From: Lachnospiraceae bacterium AM93-12TA | GTDB taxonomy: Bacteria > Bacillota > Clostridia > Lachnospirales > Lachnospiraceae | Direction of reading: 5' to 3' | Length of the DNA: 64,000 nt | NCBI GenBank assembly: GCA_027698105.1 | Contig: JAQERH010000012.1 | Span: 1-64,000, forward strand | Part shown: positions 52,722 to 59,925 of the stretch, piece after piece | Position numbering within the stretch: position 1 is the first letter of the stretch | Layout of the letters: the number at the start of each line of letters is the position of its first letter | Position numbers and translations under genes: made by a program | The notes under the pieces: generated by a model | The model's database searches: none | Told to the model about the DNA's origin: nothing | The model's input: the letters and a program-made list of their open reading frames with translations, nothing else

Positions 52722-52930
52722 TAAATCTTCTCTCCGTTTTCTAATACGAATTTTCTTTCAAAAGAACTATTTACCGCCTCTGCAATATCTTCTAATTCAG
52801 CTATGGTAAAACTCTCTCTTTTCATTTTTCCATTAAAATTCTGTGGTGTTGTACCTATTCGCCGTGCAAGTTCTGCTACACTAATATCAGATCTTACACA
52901 CAGCACCTTGATTTGTTCAGAAATCGTCAT
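52721..52930 (-). CDS. small XRE regulator of the restriction-modification operon (69 aa)
   Basis: Cro/cI-type HTH protein covering almost the whole length (EQIKVLCVRSDISVAELARRIGTTPQNFNGKMKRESFTIAELEDIAEAV). Its size and place as first gene before a methylase and nuclease fit a controller (C) protein that times nuclease expression; this is inferred. GAGG stands 8 bases before the ATG. The promoter at 52969-52997 faces the vsr promoter. Confidence 0.82.
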   Translation of the reverse strand: MTISEQIKVLCVRSDISVAELARRIGTTPQNFNGKMKRESFTIAELEDIAEAVNSSFERKFVLENGEKI

Positions 52931-52968
52931 TTCGGGTACCTCGTAATTAAATCAATTCTTACCTTACC

Positions 52969-53058
52969 AGTATAAATCATAGCATTTATATCGTCAACCA
53001 AATAATTCACTCCATATGATTATGGGTACTTGTAACTTTTCATTCACCTTGGTAAAAT
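52969..53058. promoter_or_regulatory. divergent promoters of the restriction operon and vsr
   Basis: Minus strand: TTGACG (52992-52997) and TATACT (52969-52974), 17-base spacer, for the XRE-methylase-nuclease-HD/GHKL operon. Plus strand: TTGTAA (53030-53035) and TAAAAT (53053-53058), 17-base spacer, for vsr. Short GGGTAC elements near 52934 and 53024 could be controller sites, though they are too short to be sure. Confidence 0.7.
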
Positions 53059-53090
53059 AACTTATATCAGAAAAGGTGGTGAAAACACAT

Positions 53091-53546
53091 ATGGCTCGTG
53101 ATCCTGAAACAGTATCGAAAAATATGAGTAAAATCCATAGTAAAGATACTTCAATAGAAATTCAACTCCGAAAAGCACTCTGGCACAAAGGATATCGTTA
53201 CCGCAAAAATTATAAAGCACTTCCTGGCTCCCCCGATATTGTTCTTACCAAATATAAAATTGCTATTTTTTGTGACAGTGAATTTTTTCATGGAAAAGAC
53301 TGGGAAATATTAAAACTCCGTCTTGAAAAAGGTAAAAATCCAGACTATTGGATCAAGAAAATCGAGCGGAATCGCTCCCGTGACTGGGAAAATGACAAAA
53401 AACTTCTATTTCTCGGATATACTGTCATTCATTTCTGGGGGCAGGATATCAAGAAGCATACCGACGAATGTCTGCAAGCCATTGAAGAATCCATCTGGGA
53501 TAATACATTTTCAAATACCCCTGAAACTTCAGAAGAATATGAGTAA
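53091..53546 (+). CDS. vsr: very short patch repair endonuclease Vsr (151 aa)
   Basis: T:G mismatch endonuclease. It starts MARDPETVSKNMSKIHSKDTSIEIQLRKALWHKGYRYRKNYKALPGSPDIV, with the active-site Asp in PDIV, then a Cys/His-containing FCDSEFFHGKDW loop (Zn site region), NPDYWIKKIERNRSRDWEND and FWGQDIKKH. It nicks beside T:G mismatches that arise when m5C deaminates, so it guards sites of the neighbouring methylase. The ATG at 53091 has AAAAGGTGG upstream; in-frame GTG codons at 53076-53081 are part of that site. Confidence 0.94.
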   Translation: MARDPETVSKNMSKIHSKDTSIEIQLRKALWHKGYRYRKNYKALPGSPDIVLTKYKIAIFCDSEFFHGKDWEILKLRLEKGKNPDYWIKKIERNRSRDWENDKKLLFLGYTVIHFWGQDIKKHTDECLQAIEESIWDNTFSNTPETSEEYE

Positions 53547-53615
53547 TGTTTTCTCATTTTATTCATAATTATAGGCTACCCCTTTTACGGAGTAGCCATA
53601 GAATTTTCTACTTGT

Positions 53616-53993
53616 TTATACATATATCATCTCTGCCAGCACAATCTCCTTCGCAATATTCCTTATCTCATTCATTCTTTGCACCCATAGCATTGACTGT
53701 TCTGCCTTCAACTGTTCCGTAACTCTCTCTTTTTCTGCCATTTGTATTACCAGTACCTCCATCCGCTCATGCGCTTCCCGATCCACTCTGTTCAGGTATT
53801 TATTAAGCTTCCCCTGCAGGATCAACATCTGATAGTACGCTTTTCTATGCTCCATCAGGTAAGTTTTCCGCAGCATTCCATACTTTCCGTAATGTGCTTC
53901 TTCGTCCTCAGGCAATTCCAGATCCGGTAGATAATAATCCCCATACAGTGTATAGTCCAGACCATTCTTATCATCGTAAATATGTTTTTCCAT
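53616..53993 (-). CDS. TnpV-family transposon protein (125 aa)
   Basis: Charged helical protein (YGDYYLPDLELPEDEEAHYGKYGMLRKTYLMEHRKAYYQMLILQGKLNKYL) that I recognise as the TnpV family found in Tn4451-like and other clostridial mobilizable elements. No enzymatic motif and no known function. AAGGAGG precedes the ATG. It follows the relaxase gene by 14 bases and marks the boundary between the mobilization module and the AT-rich restriction cargo. Confidence 0.78.
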   Translation of the reverse strand: MEKHIYDDKNGLDYTLYGDYYLPDLELPEDEEAHYGKYGMLRKTYLMEHRKAYYQMLILQGKLNKYLNRVDREAHERMEVLVIQMAEKERVTEQLKAEQSMLWVQRMNEIRNIAKEIVLAEMIYV

Positions 53994-54007
53994 AGCGTTA
54001 ATCCTCC

Positions 54008-55321
54008 TTATCTTGCGTCCCGATCATGCGACCGCTTATTTACTTTTCTACTATTTTTCTCAGCTATCTCTCTGCTTTTTTCGTTCTGAATGAGATATTC
54101 GGAATGTTCTTCTCCGACTGCCCTTTTTAATCTCCGAAAATCTTCCTTTTCTTCCCGAAGAACAGCATTTTCACTTATCAATTCCTGTTTCTGCTCTGCT
54201 AAGACATGATTAGAATTTTTCAACCTGTCATACTTATAAATGACCTGATCTAACTGCTCTTTTACTTGAATATATTTCAGATACAAGCCATATAACAGCT
54301 CTTTCAGTTCACTGATTACCGGATATGCTTTTTTATCCCGGTAATTCTTGGCACTTTCCAACATCCCCGCTTCTGGAAGTACCTCATCAACTGGTTTCGA
54401 GAATTCACCGGCATATTTCTGAATATCTTTTGCAATCGCTTTTGCTTTTTTCAGACTTTTCTCATATTTATCGGCAGTTGCTTTTGCCTGTTCTGCTTCC
54501 TTTGCTACCTGGGCACGCTCTGCCTTCTTTTTCTGCAGTTCATTCCCGGTCTGCAACAATTCCTCATGGAGATTATCTGCCAGTTCATGGCAAGCAGCCG
54601 TTTCCTTCTGCAGCTGTGCTTTCTGCTCTTCCAGAGCTGCCACTTCCTGCTCACGCTGTTCCTTTTTGAAATTTAAGACATCCAGATGCTCCCGGTGTGT
54701 ACCTTTTTGCTCCCAGATCATCCCATATCTTTCTGCGATCTTCGCCAGCTCTTGTTTTTCCGATTCCATCCACTGATTATATTCTGTATTTTCCCTGCCC
54801 TTTCCGACAAATCCTCTGGATGCCAATGCTTGTTTCATGGATACTCTTGTATCCGGCCCACGTTTACTTCCAGTTACATACGGCACAAAATCAATATGAA
54901 GATGTGGTGTCGCCTCATCCATATGCAGATATATACCGAATACCCGGAACTGTGGGTTTCTCTTTTGAAAGTCTTTTGCAAAATCAAGCAATGCCAGTCT
55001 GGCAATCTGCCCTTCCCGACTTGAACATCCGGTATCATCCTTATTCCCAATCTGGAAGATTGCTTCGTGGAAAACTTTCTCCTGTTTCCCAGTCCGGATG
55101 TGTTCATAATAATCTTCAATCTTCCGGTCTTTCCGTTTTTGTTTTGCGTTGTACCGTTCAATTGCTTCATCAAATAATTCATGGTAAACGTCCTTCACAT
55201 TCTCTGACTGCAATACCACGTTTCGGATTGTCCGGGCAGCATCTACGTTTTCTGCAATAAATTTTCTCTCATTGTGGGCGATAGAACCTTTTCCAATCAT
55301 ACCGCTGATCGTCCTTTTCAT
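54008..55321 (-). CDS. MobV/Pre-type plasmid recombination relaxase (437 aa)
   Basis: Relaxase of the MobV family that nicks at oriT for mobilization. N-terminal part includes SIAHNERKFIAENVD and the metal-binding histidine motif HMDEATPHLHIDFVPY (about 140-155). The C-terminal half is a long coiled coil (about 215-430). The frame is open to 55369, but the ATG at 55321 with GGGAGGTGAGG nine bases upstream is preferred. The 246 bases upstream contain several inverted repeats and are the likely oriT. The element lacks conjugation machinery, so it would need a helper. Confidence 0.9.
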   Translation of the reverse strand: MKRTISGMIGKGSIAHNERKFIAENVDAARTIRNVVLQSENVKDVYHELFDEAIERYNAKQKRKDRKIEDYYEHIRTGKQEKVFHEAIFQIGNKDDTGCSSREGQIARLALLDFAKDFQKRNPQFRVFGIYLHMDEATPHLHIDFVPYVTGSKRGPDTRVSMKQALASRGFVGKGRENTEYNQWMESEKQELAKIAERYGMIWEQKGTHREHLDVLNFKKEQREQEVAALEEQKAQLQKETAACHELADNLHEELLQTGNELQKKKAERAQVAKEAEQAKATADKYEKSLKKAKAIAKDIQKYAGEFSKPVDEVLPEAGMLESAKNYRDKKAYPVISELKELLYGLYLKYIQVKEQLDQVIYKYDRLKNSNHVLAEQKQELISENAVLREEKEDFRRLKRAVGEEHSEYLIQNEKSREIAEKNSRKVNKRSHDRDAR

Positions 55322-55567
55322 TTCCACTATCCTCACCTCCCTCGCTAATAAAAATGCCGGATACGGCAAAAAGAAATATGCGCCGGATACGGCGGTTTTG
55401 TTACTTTTGTCAAAAGTAACGCAAAAGCACTTTCGACAGCCGTACCGTCCATCAAAAGTACCCTTGCGCCCTGCCGGGGTGTAAGACGTCCGGGGGACGT
55501 CTGTTTTGCACCGACCGAAGCGGAGCGAAGACCTTTTCCTCCCTTCGGTCAGTGTGGCTGTGTCCGG
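55322..55567. other. candidate oriT region upstream of the relaxase
   Basis: Gene-free, GC-richer than the cargo and dense in symmetry: direct repeats of GCCGGATACGGC (55356-55367, 55382-55393), a 9-3-9 hairpin GTTACTTTT/AAAAGTAAC (55400-55420), a perfect 8-3-8 hairpin AGACGTCC/GGACGTCT (55484-55502) and a GACCGAAG/CTTCGGTC pair (about 55513-55540). MobV relaxases nick upstream of their own gene, so this is the expected oriT place. The nick site was not identified. Confidence 0.6.
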
Positions 55568-55789
55568 TTATATCCTTGCCCGGATATATTCCAGATCACC
55601 ACGGTAAGGTGTCCCCACCAGATACCAGTTCCGGGCAACATCCATTTCCATCCGGGTCTGTACCCATTTTCCATCCATCAAAATCTGCAGGCATTCCCCA
55701 CAGTGCAATCCGGTATCAATCCATAAGTCCGATGACAAGATACCGTATCTTCCATTGCTACTGTTGTAACCAAGCCTTCCTTCTCTCAT
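55568..55789 (-). CDS. DUF5348-type small protein (73 aa)
   Basis: Short protein with MREGRLGYNSSNGRYGIL, DTGLHCGECLQILMDGKWVQTRMEMD and WYLVGTPYRGDLEYIRARI, matching the pattern I recall as DUF5348, frequent in clostridial mobile elements. AAGGGGA precedes the ATG. Function is unknown. It lies between the candidate oriT and another small element gene. Confidence 0.72.
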   Translation of the reverse strand: MREGRLGYNSSNGRYGILSSDLWIDTGLHCGECLQILMDGKWVQTRMEMDVARNWYLVGTPYRGDLEYIRARI

Positions 55790-55915
55790 TTTCCAGTCCC
55801 CTTTCCAATCGGATTAAACTCAAAATCACTCGCTAAGGATGCCCTGAAACGGGGCTCCCTTTACGCAATTCCAAAAACTTCCGTCCTCACATCTGCTGCT
55901 TTTCCTTGTCCGCCA

Positions 55916-55950
55916 ACGATACAGGAGCGTGCCACGCCCCTGTCCTATCG
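55916..55950. terminator. hairpin between two small element genes
   Basis: Imperfect stem CGATACAGGAGCGTG / CGCCCCTGTCCTATCG. It lies after the 77-residue protein gene on the minus strand. No T-run follows, so it may be a regulatory or processing structure instead. Confidence 0.4.
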
Positions 55951-55964
55951 TAGTCAGAAAAGAA

Positions 55965-56198
55965 CTACCAACGGAAATCCTCCGGTATTCCACGCCTGTC
56001 CAGATATTCCTGCCGGGCTTTTTCCCGTTCCTCCTCCGTCGGGGCAGTTTTGGATCTCGTATATAATTCCCGTTCCACCATAGCATTCATTTTCTGCTCC
56101 AATCCGTTTTTCACTTCTTCCGTGCAGCTATCATCGTCAAGCAGATGATACCGAAGCAGTTTCATAAATAATTCCTGTGGAATCTGTACATTCTTCAT
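55965..56198 (-). CDS. conserved small mobile-element protein (77 aa)
   Basis: Helical, charged protein (QIPQELFMKLLRYHLL, then EEVKNGLEQKMNAMVERELYTRSKTAPTEEEREKARQEYLDRRGI). Similar small proteins stand beside replication and mobilization genes in many clostridial elements, but no function is known. A strong AAGGAG site precedes the ATG. It follows the ATPase gene by 66 bases in the same direction. A competing frame at 55826-56086 was rejected. Confidence 0.65.
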   Translation of the reverse strand: MKNVQIPQELFMKLLRYHLLDDDSCTEEVKNGLEQKMNAMVERELYTRSKTAPTEEEREKARQEYLDRRGIPEDFRW

Positions 56199-56264
56199 TT
56201 CTTGCTCCTTTCAAGGTGGCAAGATGCCCTGTTCTTAAGAAGTGGTCATCTTGACATCTTCCTT

Positions 56265-57335
56265 TTATTCTGGCAACATCCAGAACCATTGATTTCCACG
56301 TTTAACAGAATCAATCTCCAGTTCCAGTTTTGCATTTCGCAGTGTTTTCTTCTTAATCCCACGCCTTTCAGCTTCTTCTTCAATCTTTTTCTGAGCCATA
56401 CCACCATTAGCCAATATCTCCAGCAAGAACTCTTTCGCTTTCCGGCTTTTTTGCCCTCTGCTGTCACCACTGAGCAGATCATCTGCGCTGATGTCATATT
56501 CCCCAATCCATTCAAAACCCGTCTCCTTATCCAGACGGAATGCTATGGACTTTCCTTCCGGTGCAAGGGAACTTTTCACATGACATACCACACGGATTTC
56601 CGGTTCATCTTTAATTCTCCCAACAATCAGCACACTTCTGGCTGCCGCCTGAAAATCTATAGAACCTAATCCACGATAAGAAGACTTTCCGTTGCTGTTT
56701 TTATTCATATGCCCAATCAGAATGATTGCACAGCGATATTTCTCTGCAAGTACCGCTACACGTTTCATCAACGGACGGATTTCATTTGCCCGGTGCATAT
56801 CCACCTCTGCACCGAGGAAGCCTTGTATTGGGTCTAATACCACCAGACGGGCTTTCGTCTGAACAATGGCTTCCTCCAGCCGTATATCCAGCATAGTAAG
56901 TGGCTGCTCCCGGTCATCAATGACCAGCACTCTGGAACAGTCAGCACCAGCCGCCAGAAGCCTCGGCTTAATCGTATCGCCCAGTCCATCCTCTGCAGTC
57001 TGATAAATGACATTCACAGGCTCAATAGAACTTTCCGATAATTTCACATCAGAATCAGCCGCTATTTCCGCTCCACTCTTTTCCTCGGTTGCCTGTTCTT
57101 GCTCCGGCAGAATCTTTTCTCCTCTGGTCAATTTTGCAATGATCTGAAGTACCATAGTGGTCTTGCCTTCACCGGGATCTCCTTGAATAATCGTTACTTT
57201 TCCAAAAGGGATAAACGGGTAAAACAGCCATTCAATCTGCTCTACCTCCACCGTTTCCATATTGATCAGCTTCAGATCCGGCTCCATTCTTTTTGTTTCT
57301 GTTTTCTTTGTCTCTACTTTGTTCGTTTCCATCAT
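56265..57335 (-). CDS. RepA-like AAA/RecA-fold ATPase of the element (356 aa)
   Basis: RecA-fold ATPase of the RepA/AAA_25 kind, often the replication helicase of mobile elements. Walker A is GDPGEGKTTM (about 48-57), preceded by FIPFGKVTIIQ. Walker B is in ARLVVLDPIQGFLG, followed by IILIGHMNKNSNGKSSYRGLGSIDFQAAARSVL. The C-terminal part has a likely winged-helix (GGMAQKKIEEEAERRGIKKKTLRNAKLEL). Tandem ATGs at 57335/57332 follow a GGAGG; the longer frame to 57416 is not needed. Probably supports replication of the excised circle. Confidence 0.82.
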   Translation of the reverse strand: MMETNKVETKKTETKRMEPDLKLINMETVEVEQIEWLFYPFIPFGKVTIIQGDPGEGKTTMVLQIIAKLTRGEKILPEQEQATEEKSGAEIAADSDVKLSESSIEPVNVIYQTAEDGLGDTIKPRLLAAGADCSRVLVIDDREQPLTMLDIRLEEAIVQTKARLVVLDPIQGFLGAEVDMHRANEIRPLMKRVAVLAEKYRCAIILIGHMNKNSNGKSSYRGLGSIDFQAAARSVLIVGRIKDEPEIRVVCHVKSSLAPEGKSIAFRLDKETGFEWIGEYDISADDLLSGDSRGQKSRKAKEFLLEILANGGMAQKKIEEEAERRGIKKKTLRNAKLELEIDSVKRGNQWFWMLPE

Positions 57336-57457
57336 TCCTCCATATTTTCTCGTTGAAAGGAAGCGGGGATTTTGATAGAATACCCATAGAAAGATTTTGG
57401 ATGAATATTCTACCAAATCCCTGCCTTTAGGTGTTTGCCGACACTTAAAGGCCTTTT

Positions 57458-57778
57458 CTATTCTTCCTTCATGCCATCCATCGTGATTGTGATCAACCAG
57501 ATCACTTCCAGTAAATCCTCCGGCACATTATCACCCTTTTTCAAACGTTTCAGCTCATTCAAAACCTTTGCAAGTTCATTCTTCAACGCTTTATACACTC
57601 TCGGATTTCCTGTCACTACAACCTCTTTTTCCTGCAATCTTCGGATAATATAATCCTGTTTGGTCAGACCGGATAATCTGACTGCCGTTTCCAGAAGTTC
57701 ATCTTCTTCCGGTGATACCCGAAACGCTACCGTTTTATTTCTCCAACGCCCCTGGCTATCCAGACATTTAGCTGACAT
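57458..57778 (-). CDS. MobC-like relaxosome protein (106 aa)
   Basis: Small protein with a ribbon-helix-helix-like N-terminus (NKTVAFRVSPEEDELLETAVRLSGLTKQDYIIRRL) and a C-terminal helical part, as in MobC-type mobilization accessory proteins. The ATG at 57778 has AAGGAGG 8 bases upstream, and this start overlaps the end of the integrase gene by 11 bases. It should bind oriT DNA with the relaxase. Confidence 0.78.
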   Translation of the reverse strand: MSAKCLDSQGRWRNKTVAFRVSPEEDELLETAVRLSGLTKQDYIIRRLQEKEVVVTGNPRVYKALKNELAKVLNELKRLKKGDNVPEDLLEVIWLITITMDGMKEE

Positions 57779-58883
57779 ACGCAAGTCCTCCTTCCCTATC
57801 ATTTGATTCTTCATTCATGTTTTCTGCATCCAACTGATCTGCCATATCCTGCTGTACGGACGGAAACAGATGTGCATACCGGTAAGTAATTTTTTCCGCT
57901 GAATGACCAACCCTTTTCCCGATTGCCAGTGCAGTGTAACCCATGTTAATCAGCAAAGAGACATGGCTGTGCCGAAGATCATGCACACGTATTTTTTTCA
58001 CACCACTTGCTTTACATCCTCTTTCCATTTCATGGTTCAGATAATACTTTGTTACCGGGAAAATACGGTCATCCGGCTGCAGGCTGTAATATAACTTCAG
58101 ACAATCCTGCATTTCGTCACATAAAAACTTCGGCATCGTCACAGTACGGATACTGTTCTTTGTCTTTGGCGTGCTGATCGCATCTTCTCCTTTTAAACGC
58201 TGATAAGATTTGTTAATCCGCAGCGTTCTCTTCTGGAAATTGAAGTCCGCAGGAGTTAGAGCCAAAAGCTCCCCGGATCTGATTCCGCACCAGTAAAGTA
58301 ACTGGAACGCATAATAGGAAAGAGGTTTATCCATCATTTCTTCTGAGAATTGCTTATACTCCGCCTTTGTCCAGAAGAGCATTTCCTTACTTTCCTCCGA
58401 TCCGATTGTGCCCGCTTTCCTTGCCGGATTCGTACTCAGATCATAAAACTTGATCGCATGATTGAAAATTGTACTCAACTGTCCATGAATTGTTTTCAGA
58501 TAAGTAGGGGATAAGGTTTTTCCCCTCCGGCTTGTCAATTTGCGAAGTTCATTGTGCCAGTCCAAAACATCCTTTGCGGTAATTTCCGACACCTTTCTTT
58601 TTCCCAGATACGGTAAAATTTTGGACTTGATAATATTTTCCTTTGTGAGCCAGGTACTTTTTTTCAGCCTTGGTCTTACATCTTCTTCATATAATTTGCA
58701 GAAGCTCTCCAGTTCCATATCCATGCTGGCTTTCTTCTGCAGGATGAACTGCTGCTCCCACTGTGCAGCTTCCCTTTTTGTCGCAAATCCTCTTTTGCAT
58801 TTCTGCTTACGTTCACCATTCCAGTCCTGATACCTTGCCATGACGTACCAAGTGTTATTGCTTTCATTCTTGTAAATTGCCAT
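57768..58883 (-). CDS. tyrosine-type site-specific integrase (371 aa)
   Basis: Tn916/lambda-type integrase. An N-terminal arm-binding domain (YKNESNNTWYVMARYQDWNGERKQKCKRGFATKREAAQWEQQF) is followed by a SAM-like core-binding domain (about 55-165) and the catalytic domain with Arg (WCGIRSGELLAL), Lys region (TPKTKNSIRTV), HDLRHSHVSLL, GHSAEKITYRYAH with the Tyr nucleophile in the YAH segment (TYRYAHLFP). All catalytic residues appear present. It acts with the excisionase gene located 2 bases upstream, and its arm domain probably binds the GTTATCA repeats near the att cores. Target inferred: guaA 3' end. Confidence 0.92.
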   Translation of the reverse strand: MAIYKNESNNTWYVMARYQDWNGERKQKCKRGFATKREAAQWEQQFILQKKASMDMELESFCKLYEEDVRPRLKKSTWLTKENIIKSKILPYLGKRKVSEITAKDVLDWHNELRKLTSRRGKTLSPTYLKTIHGQLSTIFNHAIKFYDLSTNPARKAGTIGSEESKEMLFWTKAEYKQFSEEMMDKPLSYYAFQLLYWCGIRSGELLALTPADFNFQKRTLRINKSYQRLKGEDAISTPKTKNSIRTVTMPKFLCDEMQDCLKLYYSLQPDDRIFPVTKYYLNHEMERGCKASGVKKIRVHDLRHSHVSLLINMGYTALAIGKRVGHSAEKITYRYAHLFPSVQQDMADQLDAENMNEESNDREGGLAYVS

Positions 58884-58885
58884 TC

Positions 58886-59080
58886 CTAATTCCTCCCATC
58901 GTTCGATCTTGTTCCATAAAACTGCTCGTAAAAATACTTCCGGTCAACTTTTCCTGCGATTGTCTGACATCCCATCGCCTGTAATTCCCTGTTCAGTCTC
59001 TTCATCAGCTTATAAGCGTAGGATTCCGATACCTCCAGAACTTCCATGACCTCTTTTACATTCATAAACATTTTACTCAT
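58886..59080 (-). CDS. excisionase-like HTH protein (64 aa)
   Basis: Winged-helix protein MNVKEVMEVLEVSESYAYKLMKRLNRELQAMG with IAGKVDRKYFYEQFYG, homologous to the protein at 41221-41409. It lies 2 bases ahead of the integrase gene, the normal xis-int arrangement, and is divergent from the XRE repressor gene with operators between. AGGAGGG precedes the ATG. Confidence 0.85.
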   Translation of the reverse strand: MSKMFMNVKEVMEVLEVSESYAYKLMKRLNRELQAMGCQTIAGKVDRKYFYEQFYGTRSNDGRN

Positions 59081-59103
59081 TGTAAAATCCCTCCTTTGTT
59101 TAC

Positions 59104-59229
59104 ACTATACATTTCTGTATAGTCTGCATAATACTATACTTTTTTGTATTGGTCAAGTGCTTTAAAGCAAAAATTCTATACTTTTTTGTATGGTTTCTTC
59201 TTGTCTGTACTATACATATATGCTATACT
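59104..59229. promoter_or_regulatory. divergent xis-int / XRE control region with repeated operators
   Basis: Minus promoter for xis-int: TTGACC (59151-59156) and TATTAT (59128-59133), 17-base spacer. Plus promoter for XRE: TTGTCT (59201-59206) and TATACT (59224-59229), 17-base spacer. Repeated operator-like sites: perfect ACTATACA-N4-TGTATAGT (59104-59123), CTATACTTTTTTGTAT types at 59133-59150 and 59175-59193, and ACTATACATATATGC near 59209. Two overlap the promoters, suggesting a lambda-like switch. Confidence 0.8.
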
Positions 59230-59261
59230 CAATTTATCAATAGACAGACAGGAGAATGAAT

Positions 59262-59711
59262 ATGGCAATAGGAGAAAGAATTCATCATTTCCGACTTCTG
59301 CGTGGATTCACGCAGAAATATTTAGGTCAGCAGCTGGGGTTCAGCGAATCGCAGGCTGATGTCCGCATTGCACAGTACGAAAAAGGCGCACGCAGCCCGA
59401 AGGAAAACTATCTGAATGCACTGGCTGACATTTTGGATGTATCTCCCCATGCACTGGCAGTCCCGGACATTGACAGTTATGTAGGACTGATGCACACCTT
59501 ATTTACATTAGAAGATCTTTACGGACTTCATATCGGAGAGATTGACGGAGAACTCTGCCTCCGGTTAGATAAATCCAAGGGAACCACCTACCTTTCTATG
59601 TTTGATATGTTCCATGCATGGCAGGAACAGGCAGAAAAACTAAAATCCGGGGAAATTACCAAGGAAGAATATGACCAGTGGCGGTACAATTACCCGAAAA
59701 ACGCAAAATAA
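59262..59711 (+). CDS. XRE family repressor of the element (149 aa)
   Basis: Cro/cI-type HTH at the N-terminus (AIGERIHHFRLLRGFTQKYLGQQLGFSESQADVRIAQYEKGARSPKENYLNALADIL) and a C-terminal part of about 80 residues with no named domain (LEDLYGLHIGEIDGELCLRL...). The ATG at 59262 follows AGGAG by 7 bases; the ATG at 59256 is too close. Divergent from xis-int, it probably represses excision through the operators at 59104-59229. It ends at a two-way terminator. Confidence 0.85.
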   Translation: MAIGERIHHFRLLRGFTQKYLGQQLGFSESQADVRIAQYEKGARSPKENYLNALADILDVSPHALAVPDIDSYVGLMHTLFTLEDLYGLHIGEIDGELCLRLDKSKGTTYLSMFDMFHAWQEQAEKLKSGEITKEEYDQWRYNYPKNAK

Positions 59712-59721
59712 AAAACCAACG

Positions 59722-59771
59722 AAAAAAGGCCTTACCAAATTGATTTCACTCAATTCAGTAAGACCTTTTTT
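59722..59771. terminator. terminator at right end of the element
   Basis: Stem AAAAAAGG.CTTAC / GTAAG.CCTTTTTT with an inner AAATTGA/TCAATT stem. Flanking A- and T-runs allow use by the XRE transcript on the plus strand and by guaA read-through on the minus strand. Confidence 0.85.
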
Positions 59772-59836
59772 GTCGGTTTCACACATATTACCCGATAACC
59801 ACAGGATACCTGATAAATAATACCAAAATATCCAGT

Positions 59837-59854
59837 GTTATCATTTTGTTATCA
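59837..59854. repeat. arm-type repeats at right end
   Basis: GTTATCATTTTGTTATCA, same motif as at 43573 and 47648, standing 59 bases left of the guaA junction. A nearby TGATAA/CGATAAC pair around 59794-59816 adds further half-sites. Confidence 0.65.
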
Positions 59855-59912
59855 AATAGAACCTTGATGTCTCTCAAACGCCCTGTTTATGCGGGTTCTC
59901 AAATTTTTTTCA

Positions 59913-59925
59913 TTATTCGAACTCA
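59913..59925. other. att core copy 3 within the guaA 3' end
   Basis: TTATTCGAACTCA includes the guaA stop codon. The integrated element preserves the GuaA C-terminus, the usual outcome of insertion at the 3' end of this gene, a known target of genomic islands. Confidence 0.75.

Noticed and set aside
53616..53993. TnpV gene as evidence of a complete transposon
   Set aside because: No transposase or serine recombinase accompanies it; mobility is better explained by the tyrosine integrase at 57768-58883.
55826..56086. 86-codon frame overlapping the 77-residue element protein
   Set aside because: Out of frame with the gene that has a strong ribosome site, and no similarity to known element proteins.
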